From positions 137,996-201,995 of the forward strand of contig NMRA01000115.1 of assembly GCA_002633005.1 (NCBI GenBank): 64,000 nt of DNA, read 5' to 3'. The DNA is from Phoronis australis. Its lineage: Eukaryota; Phoronida; Phoronidae. Under the pieces are notes generated by a model. The model worked only from the letters and a program-made list of their open reading frames with translations. It was not told the DNA's origin and ran no database searches. Positions 46,536 through 58,500 of this stretch are shown here, piece by piece. The translations under genes and the position numbers were made by a program. The first letter of the stretch is position 1. Each line of letters opens with the position of its first letter.

Positions 46536-49500
46536 CTGAAAAAGAAACTCTACAATTTTAGTTTTGCCAACCACGGACAAGCGAGCGGTATCTAATTGGT
46601 CAAATCGAAGTACTTATGATTTATAGAAATACGTCATTAGATGTGTATTTTTGTCTGACTATTTGGTGTGTTTGTGACGGTGTGGCGTATTTCTTCCAGG
46701 AATTGTTAGCATAACGAAACTTAACAATTCCTTTGCGCAGATAAAAGCTCCCTTCAGGAAAAAGGATCACAATCCAGTTATTTTTGATCGAACACATTTG
46801 TAACCAATTCTGGCACCGGGAATTTATTTAAGTTAAGTGCCTGGGCAGCCAACCACAATCACCTTCCATCTGGTTTATATGGTACATGTAGATAACAACG
46901 CACGTTCGTGCCTTTTGAAAAGGAGGCACCCTGGTGGATAAGTATAAACAGATTTATTTGTGTGATTAATAATACATAACCACAGCGAGTCAGGGTGTCC
47001 CAGCAATGGCGGTAACAAATCCAAGAGAAAGGAATTATAAACTTTTGTAGTTATTAGTATTCCATGATGAATGAATAACCATGATTTTATTTATTCGTAA
47101 CTGTCAATATAAAAATTCTGTGCTTCAATGTTGACATTTGGAATATACGCAAACCGTTTGAGGTTTTAATCATGTTCCCAGAAAAAGGCCTATAAACTTG
47201 GGTAGAACTATTTTCAAAAAGTCCCTGTGACAAAGTTTTCCTGTGACGTGATTTAAACTTGAAATGTAAAATGGAAGGCACCATAGAAACGCCTGTATTT
47301 ATACCGGTGTCCCAAGGTTAATAAACTGCGCGTTTTTTTGTTTTTGGTAAAAGCATCATCGTATTGATAACCTGTTTGGTACGATAGCGCATATCCCACG
47401 ACCAACCATCATCATCTAGAAAAATGTGATTTCTTTACTGAAATCGCTCAAAATTGACGAGCAATTTCCAAGTACAGCAAAAGCGTATTGAATGATTTCT
47501 TGTAGGTTTACATACCCCCTGGTTTACGGGAACATTTCTGAAAGCAGTTTAGACCAGGACTTCGTAACGTCTGACTCCAACAGATGGGGTTGTATCCACA
47601 CTGTGTGAACCAACGTTCAGCATCTGATTCCGATATGTTAAGGCAATCCGCCATGCAGTTTATTAAAGCTGAAACAATGTCGGGGTTTTATGTGGCAGCT
47701 ACATGCACCAGCTATCTAAGAAGGCTCTAAACAGGGTAGACAATCTTTCTTCCTGTCAGACCGCACGAGGAAATGTTTCAACGCTAAATGGTAGGAGTGA
47801 TACAGTGAGTACAAGAACTGTATTTAAACATCGTGAAAGTTGTTCTTGAGATCTTCCGTACAGGCTTGCACTGAAAAACGATTGTCTATTTTGAAAAAAT
47901 AGGCTCATAAAGCACGTGATTGGCAATGAGGTTTAGCAGTATTATCTAAATATTATCAATTTATTAACAGAAGTGGTATTATCGGATAAGATTGAGGTTG
48001 GCAGCTGGAATACGAGCTATTGTACCGACGATCTAAAAAAAGATGACTCTATACTCAAATAACAATACATTCTTCTATTAAATGGTTGTTACTTTTCTAA
48101 AGCGTTTTGGTCAGCTTGGCATATTTATATACTCTGAAAAGCATTTTGAACCGTTTTAAAATTGATGAAAATAACAATTCTTCAAACCCGAAGTATTACA
48201 TAGCACAACGCAGGCGATCGCAACGCGTGTCTTATTGACTGAATCGCTGTTGCATGTCTTTTGTTACCTGTATCGTGCATCCGAATTGGTCAATTCAAAT
48301 AACAAATTCTTATGTATCGAACCTGGGATGAAAATCGACTTAGTGCCTCGGTCATGCATTCGTTCCCAGTGGCACTGTGACAGAAGATACCGCGGACAGT
48401 GAGAACATGTACAGTAATACCATGTAAGAAAAACGAGCGAACATAGTAGGCTTATATTCAACCTGGGGCTGCTTTTTGTAGGAGTGACAACTTTGCAGAA
48501 AAGCAAGATCACGCAAGAACTCGCAAAATCACGTGAGTTCACTCTTACTAGCACACCCTTACAAAATGGCGGCTACTAAAGTGATTTGTTGGTGGCGTTG
48601 GGATGTTGAATTGTGGGAAAGAATTCTTCGCTCTTTTCCTTAAGTGGCGAAGTCTAGTTCAATGTGCAACTACAGAGCCTAACCCGACTGGCAAATACTT
48701 TCTGAACTTGGTCACTACTTAAAATAATTCTTGTTTGAGGAATTGTTTAGCAGCATTAGCATAAAAGTTTTTTTGCGAAACATGCACAATCTCATGTTTG
48801 TAGAAGTCGGATAATCTGAGGTTCAAAGCACCTTCAATATTAAATGAAAGATACCAACTTGACCAAAAGCGCTTTTGTCCCCCTTTAATAATTAATTATT
48901 AGATGATTCGATGGAAGAACTTTCTCTGATATGATCACTGAACAATAGCGACAGCGCATGGTGCATAGCGTTTGCTTCTTACCCTCGTCTGTGTTCGGCT
49001 TACTGAAAGTAAGAATCTGTTGTTCCGCTGGCATCAGCAATTTTGCTTCTGCGTCTGAAATATATGATAAAAAATGGTGTCACGAGACGTGACTAAGAAA
49101 GTGCTCATGTCGCACTGCAGTTACTCACTCACTGTCACCTCTCATTTTCTTTTAAACTGTGAGTTTGGGATTTCAGTTTGTTTGAGCAAGTATCAGTTAC
49201 CACTACAGCAATGAGGACGGAAATTCTGACGTTGGGTGGTCGCCATCTTGGTTCTAATGTAAAGAGTGTAAGTGTAAGCCGACTTATTGTTTGTCTCCAA
49301 TTTCAAGTAGTTCCTGAGGCTGTTGCGTAATAATTATCGGACGAAAAAATGCCACGAGAGACTTATTTCTTTTCCTCTAAAGTCCTTGTCCTCAATTCTT
49401 TTCAGCTGGTTTGACAATTCCAAACAAAGTGTGCTTAACCGGTATGGGTGACTAACACGCTTGGCGAGTTAATGACCCGTCATCAGGAAAACCACTCACC

Positions 49501-52500
49501 TGGAACTACGGAAACCACTTTGAGACACAACGAGGGAACGTTTAATTAAGAAGCTGTGAGAAAATATCACCTGTGCATTAGCTGGGGCCCGTTCCAAGAA
49601 ACTGACTTAAGTTCATTTTTGACTTAAGTCTAAGATTTTTCTTAACTTACATACTTTGAAACTTCCACATCCGGTAAGATAATTAAAGTTAAGACACAAC
49701 TTTTATCAAACTTTTAATTAAAACTTAAGATCTCTTTCTTGAAACGGTATCGAGACAAATTTAAGCCTTATCTTAAAATTTACTAAAATTTAAGATTTGT
49801 CTTAGGTACATGTAAGTCAGTTCTGCTGGAACGGACCCCCTGAAAGCATCTATTGGCAGGTTTACTATTCCTAGGTAAGTGCATCGTTTGCAAAGTGTGA
49901 CGGAGGTGAAGGTCGAGCAATGTTAAATGACGCTTTGCTAGGGAATTTTTTGCATACGATACATTTGTTCAAGGAATCGATCACGAGGCCTTGCGCAGTT
50001 TAGGGAGGCTTTGATCAGCAAATAGGCAGTTTTCTGTGTTACCTTGCGGAATGGTGCAGCTGTCCAGACACTCAACGTATCTGGTACCAAATATCTCCGT
50101 CCAACATGTAGCGTTGGTGGAGCACCGTAAGAAGAGACCGATCATGTCTTCGTATGTTCTGTTCAAGCAGCTTTCGATACATAATGTAAATTGATCGGGG
50201 GGAGGAACTGAAACAAAGAGGAACTACGCCACTTACGTTAAGTGTGTTATTGGTAGAGAAAGTTAGAGAATTTTCAGTGCTTGTCAACAACCACGTGGAT
50301 TGCTCAATTAACTTTGACAAATTCGTGACTATATAAAATTTAAAGTAGCCCAAAGAGAGAGAGAGTGGGGAGAGGGAGAAAGATGGAAGGAGAGGGACAG
50401 GGAGAGAGACAAAGAGGGAGGAACAGGGATAAAGGGAGAGAAAAAGGCGGGAAAGAGGGAGAGAGAAAGGAGGAGGAGTGAGAGACAGGGGGAAAGGTAC
50501 GGGAGTGGGCGCGAGGGACGGAGAGAAAGCGAGAGAGAGAGCAAGAGGTAGAATGCCTTGTATTTCACGAGGTAGCTGTAAGTGTTTTGTTTTCTGAAGG
50601 CGTAGATCTACTGAATATATCCATACGTTCAATTGCAAAAACTTGCCTTTTTGACATTTTGATAGGCACACAGGTCCTCTATCTCCCACAGAATTTGTCC
50701 AGCACTCGTCGTCCCACTTGCATTTCACGAATAACGTGACAACGTCGACATAAGACACGTGCAGGCACATTGACATGCAAAGACCAATAGGGTCTCTATT
50801 ATCCCCAGCTTCTAAAAGGACAAGCAGAACAGAACATTGGAGGTAGAAATTGAATCCCTTTTTAAGGAATCAGAACGGTATCATCTTTCGAATTTGTGTG
50901 TTGTTTCTATTTCATTTCTATGTGGTGCTAGTTAGAGCTTCAGATATGAGCTTTGACCATTACCCCCAAGATGTTACACCGTGTCTTCATTAGCTGTCAC
51001 GCTACGCTACTGTGGCCGTACTTCTCGCATCGTTTGAGGCTAGCGCATGTTTTACACAATGTTGATAATTTGACAGGTAGGATCAACAATATAGTTAGTT
51101 AACCTAGTTTAAGTTAAATTGTTCAACAATACAAAGCCTGACAGATCATAGTTTATGAAGGGTAATGCAAAAGGGATTATTGAACTATACACATGTGTGC
51201 TCATAGTTCCAGAGGCTGTAAGGTTTCAGCTTCATTGTTAAAGCTTACGCATTTGAGTTTACAGTAGGGGACATCACTGTCCGCGAAGAGTTAGATTCTC
51301 ATATTTCGCGCACCTGTGGCACAACGTAAAGGACAACACGCTAAGGCAGGCGAATCCGTGAACAAATGATGGTCGATCATCAGTCATATTTGGAACCACC
51401 TGCTTGTACTCAGTTGATGGTGCTCAGCAGCAAGGTAGTGTGTGCGTATCACGTGCTCTCGTGCATTTTTTGTAACTTACGCATTTCTGAAGCGTCCAGA
51501 AACTGGTCGGCAATCTTGTTCTCTGTTGATAGAGAAGAGTTTTAAACCAAGAATTGGTGTATATATATATAGATCTTGAAATGATTTTCATTCATTCCTC
51601 ATCTTGCCAGCCACCAGTAGCACTTTAAAGGGCTTCAAGCAGAGGCATGAGATCCGGTAGAACGTGTAAGCGTGCATTCTGTCACAAAAGTTCTGATTTA
51701 ATCCACTAACCGTTAAAAAAATGGTATTATTATGCTTCCTATTCGGCTTAGAAGTGCTTACATGTAAGATCTCTAAAATATTAAGCCGGCCATCAACAAA
51801 ACTGCAAAACAAAAGCACACACCTTATCCCTCATTAAAAGCTGATTCGAGTGACATTGTTTGTTTGCCTTTAGCCAGCGATAATGAGAACAGTTTAATGA
51901 AACCATTAGCGTTGAGTGATTTGATTCCCTGAGGTTCTAAACCTTTGACACCCATGAAAACCAGAAATGTTTCCTATCTTCTGAAAGTTTCATGAGAAAC
52001 GTAGGTGAGTAAACAATTTAAAAATTTAACTCAAAACTCCGTAATTTATGTAGTCACATGTCCTGATGGAAAGTGTGACTGGGGTAGTCGAAGCCATTCT
52101 AGTGTCACAAAGGCTAACTATGTTTTACATTGTTTCACTTTTGAATCCGCTTCTCGTATGCATTTGCAGATCAGTCGCAATCGGCATACTGTAGTCATTT
52201 ACCAACACTTACTGTACGTAAACTTATACACAGTGGTGCTTATGACTTATTTTCAAGTTCGTACGTCCCTCGAAGCCACGTCAGGGCAGAGTATAGAAGC
52301 GCTTTACTTTGGGAAAGTCGTAGGACTGCATATTAACAAGCTCATTCCTTATGTTAAGGAATAAGTATCTCACCTAGAGGTGATGCTTCTTCAGGAAGGC
52401 ACTGATTCAGGCACATTACGACTTGACGTCCTACCGCATTTTGCCAACAGGTAGCATTAAATCCACACTGTATAAACCAATGTCCGATTTTTGATGTCGC

Positions 52501-55500
52501 ATTGTACATGCAATTGGCGTCGCAAACGACGAACTGAACAACTTGCTGAAGATCTGGAAGAGTCATTTCAGTTTCTTACAACTTCTGATTAAATTTCACT
52601 GCTCCAGTTTTGCAGAAAAACGTGAAAGACACAACAGACAGAGATGTGGTTTGAAATCGGCTAGAAAACTACGTTTTGATTTTGGTCACTCACCACGACC
52701 AAGTTAAATTGGCCTCAACTTGTGGTAAGGCTTGTAAAGATCTGATCGTTCGCTATTGCTTGAAACCGTACGTGTTAAGCGCATTAAAAGATTTGACGTA
52801 ACAAGCCAAACTGTAGAGCCTTTTATCAGGCAAGAACGAACCGCCATTTTTTTCAATCCCAGAAATCATTTCTTATGGCTAAGAAAGAGAATGGGAATAC
52901 TTTTTTAGTGGTAATTGGCCTAGATCAAGTGTTGTCTTGTGACGGATGGCACGATTTTTATCCGCTTTAAAACTTAGTGCATTATTCAAGATCAGAGTAA
53001 TCCTCTCTGAATTTTTTTCATACATGCGCTCTCACTTCTCATTCAAAACAGTGCATACACCGGTTAATAGTTCCTATAGACCAGAAACTGTTTGTATTAC
53101 GGTGCAAATTCCCTATTTGACGTCAGTATTGAACTGACAAAAGGGGCCCTGTACTTGCAGATCTACACCACAGAGTTATGCACCGATGAAAAAAGAGGCT
53201 ACGTGTATACATTCCATACATGACTTTTAACATATTAAGTAGCAACAGTTTGTCATTTCTAGAGAGTAAAGTTTCATCTTCATGAGTAAAGAAACTCACC
53301 AATATGCGGAATAGGTATCGGGGAACACTTCTGCGTACAGTCCCAAAGCTGTGCTGATAGCACGTCTCTCCAGCACGTGAGGTTATTCCCGCATTGGGCT
53401 TTCCAGTCGTCTACCTTGACCGTAGCGTTCACCAAACACTGGGCTTCACATTTACCGAATTTTACCGCCATGTCGATGTAGGGGCCTGCAAGGTGCATTG
53501 CACGCGATTAAAGATGACTTTAAATAGTGACAATTTCGATTGCACGATTACGATATGCTAGTGGTCGTATTGGTTACGTAAACGGCAACATACAAGGAAC
53601 CACCAAGCAGCATTTGGTCTACAACTAGCGTGCACTCTATGATGTTTATGTGATGGATTGACCAAACTCGTACACAGGTTGTTAGTATATACATTGCAGG
53701 TAAATAACATCTACTCACCAACATCAACACTGCATTTCTTTGCACACGTTTGGAATTTCGAAGTAGCGGCGAATTCTTTCCAGCAGGCGGCATTTGTGTT
53801 GCACTTAAGGGCCACGCCGAACCACTGCAAAAATGTCATGTCGAGGCATTGCACTTGACAAGCGGGGTTCAAAACGTCGAGTTCTGTAAAAACGACAATT
53901 TGCCACGAGATTTTTCATAAACTAGACATATGTTATGCATTTGTCGCCTTCGTGTTTCGATGACAATTCTAGTAGATAATTTATGTAAACAAAAAAATGA
54001 TTCCAAACAAAGTCTCATGGTGAAAGGCCTTATCGGAAATCCCCAGGCACGCTTTGTACATGTAGCTTATAGAATAAAAATTCAAAAGTTGCTAGTTTCG
54101 CACGAAAACATTGTGTTCGTGAAAAATACAGCAATCTCCGTGACAAATTCGATTTTTAGATAAGTAGAATTTCAGTGACTACAAAAGCTCAAAATTTCTT
54201 TCGTGTACATAATGAAATTTTCTCATCATCAAGAGTTTCAAAAATACATAGCTTTATGGATATACTGAAATTACTTATCAAAGCTATTGAATAAAGTTTG
54301 TTAACGATGGCAAACCAATAATCAATTCTTTCCTACTATTGTTCTTAAGGGACCTTTTATAAATGAGAAATCAAACTTACTGGTCCCGACGCTGATAGAT
54401 GAGTCTCCTATTGTGAATGCTCTTTCTGAAAAATATATTTCTATTATTAAACTAGTCTTTGCTGTTCGTCCACGTAAACATTAGTGGACTTAGAGTAAGT
54501 GCTTGGCGACTGATCTCTTGAGGATGTACTCTCGGTGCGGCAGTGTTCACATAACTTAAACAGGCATCATTCGACGAGGTTGTGATCGAGAGTTTTCTGT
54601 CCTTAATCTGGTTTCCAGTGTAGGGGGAACAAAATTGGTGAAAGGTTTCAGCTTTGGTCCCAGTTTATTCACATTAAGCAAGTTACTTACCGAGCACGTC
54701 AAATTCCTGAGGAATGCACTGTCCTACGCACTCAACACCTTTTAATCCTATCACTCTAAACCAGCATTTGGCGTCAGTCTGACACTCCTGGTACCACTGC
54801 TCGACCTCTGTTAAGGATTTCCCCAAACACTCAGCCTCGCACTTAAGAAAATCCACCAGCCACGATGGGATCGCTTCCTCTGCAACAAAATGGACACACA
54901 TGATAATCGCCCCCGGCCTTCTGTGTCGCCCTCAACCCGCCGTTTGGCCTGGTCCGCGGAAAACCACCACCTACACAACTTACATATATGCTACTGTGTG
55001 AGACATTAGAGCATCCAATTGTAGGTTGGTGTCTTGAAAAGTATTTGGTCAAAATTATTTGGCATTTTTGTACAACCTTTGTCGCAATGAATTATCGTTT
55101 TTGTCAAAATTTACTAAGATTTTAAAGTGATCTTATTGCGTCAAGCCGCAACTTGTTTATTTGTAGATAGAGCTGTACAGTGAGTTACCGCAATTTCGAC
55201 ATAGTGCGCGGAGTGAAACCTGCCGAAATGTTGTCGAGATTGAACCAGAAGTGAAACGGATTATAGTGTTAAAGAAATAGATATTTAGCCGCAGTTCTGT
55301 AAGTGGAAACGTTTTTTTTTTAATTTCGAAGTTGTCTATTTTATTTTGAGGAACACTGTACATGATTTTCCCTTATTTTAAAGTACAGTTCACTGAAAGA
55401 TCATCACCTGGTGACCTATTGCCAGCTCCGTCCCCTTGAGGAAAGTCACGTGACACCCGACAAACAAACAAGTTTTACCCGACAACGTGTTGTTTGTCTG

Positions 55501-58500
55501 GTAAAATGGCGGTTTGGAAACGAAGGTGTGTCAAGAATGATGCGTTCTCATTGGTCAGTGAAGTCGTCACTCAAAATCCTGGCGAAAAAGGCGAGTAACC
55601 GTTTGCTAAGGAAACCTGTGCAGTTCTTCGCATTGTGTCATACTCACCAGAATCAGATGGAGGTCGGTTGCGAGACTGTAGTCCCAGGTCTGTAAATAGA
55701 GAATATCGATTAGTGGGCCACGGGATAACTCGTGGAAATTACACTAGTTGAAATCTTCTACTAAAAATGAACACAATTTTAGAAAGAGCATAAACGTGTA
55801 TGGAATTTGAAACGGTCCAAGGATGAAAAGAACGTTGGCAACCAAGCTGACAACAGAACGACCATGGAATGTATTCCAATGGGTGCTGCCGATTCGCCTT
55901 GCCAACCGGTTGGTATCTTTGACTGATTATCAATGACGACTTCCTTGTTTTAAAGCCATCGGGTGCTTTAGGTGGTCGACGAAATCAACCAGGCACTGCC
56001 GTACTCTTACCAAGTACAATTTTTTATTTTTCCAAAACCTTAAAACAAACATATTAAGTTTCCTTTATAATCTTTATGTATTTCACCTTCGTTGGGTAAA
56101 GCAAAAAAAGAACGCCATGCGCACTTTCAGAAGCAAGTATCCGGACAAATTCGTCTAGTTTAGAACAACGCTGTTCTCTTTTAAAAAGTGTTGAGAAGCT
56201 TTTGTATAAAAATAGGATAGTACTACAGTTGGTTGGTATCACAAAGTACCAATTTATTTTTCACGTACCGATGGGACCTTGTTGTTCAGGAGCACATTGG
56301 TTGAGACACGTAATTGCTTGACCCATGAGTACCATTTGCCAACAAGACGTGTTCAGTCCACATTTCACGAACCACTTGCCAATCTGGGATGAAGCATGCG
56401 CCATACACTTGGTGTCACAAACGACAAATTCCACCACCTCTTCTAGATCTGTAAACACATTAAGTAGGACCCGTTTCTATGCAGTGCTGAAACAGGTAAG
56501 CGTGCAGTTCTTGAAGTCATTGAATAGCACTTTCCCTTTTTTGATGAAATATTATTGTTTAAGTTCATAAGTATTGCAATGAGATAAAGAACGCATCACA
56601 CCAAATCCTCGTTTCTACAGTCAACTCACCACCCTAATATCGTACCACCTCCTGACTTCATACACTGTCTACACGAGGCGTGTGATGACAAACGCGGCCA
56701 GTCGGTGGGATGCACATTCGATGCCATGATACGTTTTATGTTCTTACAAGATTTGAACTTCCCGGGTAAAGTTCGCCTCTGTTCCTTTAAGCGTTCGTTT
56801 CATTGTAACCAATAATGCATAAACAGCACATGCGTTGCAATGATATTGCAAGTTTTTACAAACTAACAGATGAAAATATTTCCTCACTACTTGAATAAAT
56901 TGTTGTACATGAAAGGATTGAAATTGGATGATTTTTTGAGGTGTGTCACTAAAGATTGCTTGCGACCTGTCACATGGTGTTTCAATATGCATGTAAGTGA
57001 TCGTTCCATTGAAAACCCCGGTTACTTAACCCCAATACATTTAGACGCAGTTTAAACCTCGTCTTTATTTCGGGATTACTTAAAGCTTAACTTCGTTTTT
57101 ATGCTTACCAATAGTTGGGATAGGAATTGGGGAGCATTTTTTTGTACAGTTCCATAGCTGAACTTCCAGCACCCGTCCCCAACACAGGAGGTCACTCCCA
57201 CACTTGGCTCTCCACTCTTTCACATTGGCGGTGGAGTTGATCATGCACTGGGCCTCGCATTCGGCAAACTTTGCAACAATTTCTACATACGGTCCTGAAA
57301 TTGAAGGTAAAACAGTTTCATAAACTTTATTCAAATTTAATTTGTTTTCAAATTTCACCTGGTTTTCACTTTGTATTGATGTAAAGCTTCAACAATTACA
57401 TGTAAGACAAGCGTTATGCCACATAGAAAATGATGCTGGTAGCAATCCATCGTCCCAACAGGCTTAAGAGAAGACAAAACAAGATGAATATGCTGTACCA
57501 AACGAGTGACTAAACTTATTGCATTGACTATTTCAAAGATCAAACCTTACGAGACATTCTTCCCTTCTTAGACTTGTTGATGTCGTTCAAGAACTCACCA
57601 ATATCGATACTACAATTCTTTACGCAAGCTTGGAATTTCGGAGTGCTGGCGAACTCTTTCCAGCAGGTAACATTTGAATTGCACTTTAAGGCCAGCTCGA
57701 ACCAGTTGAAGGGAGTCATGTTCAGACACTGCACCTGACAAACAGGATTTAAAACGTCCACTTCTGCAAGAAAAGAAGCTGGACGTCAAAATATATTCTC
57801 ATCAGGAAAGTAAGCATGATTACAGACATCCCGTGCTTCGCGGGCCACCTCTGGTACATTCGTAGAATTAAATTCCCCTTCTAAAGTCAGTGTTATTTGC
57901 GCATTGGCGAACTTCAGTCGCACTACAAATCATTCTTCAGCTTGGAAGTCACATGATTTGCCGTTAAACAATACTCTCCTTGGGGGAGGGGTAAGATTTG
58001 GGCTACAAAAATACCCGAGTTGTTCGGCAGATGACTAATGCGAAGGCTTGCGTGATTTCATCAATTTCGAAAGATTCTGGTCACACGGAACTCGCCTCAG
58101 CCAGCTACGCAGTTCAAACTCTTTTGTCTATTACAGGAGTTTGACAGTGGCCGTGGGACACTTTTCTTTCTTGAATGTTTTCGCTTGACACATCCAGTAT
58201 CGTAACACTTGACTGCCCGAAAGATACACCGTCTCAATCGCCCTTGTCACATACGCGCAAATTGTTTATACAGTTTTTATCTAACCGTTTGAGTAAGCTC
58301 CCATTTGCTACTCGTGTTTGTAAAACTTGGTGAGGAAATTTGCATGTATACCACATTGAGAAAGATGGTTTCATCTCAGTATAATGTGTATATGTGGTTA
58401 AAAGCAATTACCAATTTCAGATTCTGGTCGATACCGGGAACCCAGAGCTGCATCTGAAAGAAAATGATAATAGTTAAAACAAAACTTTACATCAACTTTT

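Noticed and set aside
50072-50776. 234-codon minus-strand ORF
   Set aside because: Runs through the polypyrimidine tract in the wrong frame for the six-cysteine exons on either side.
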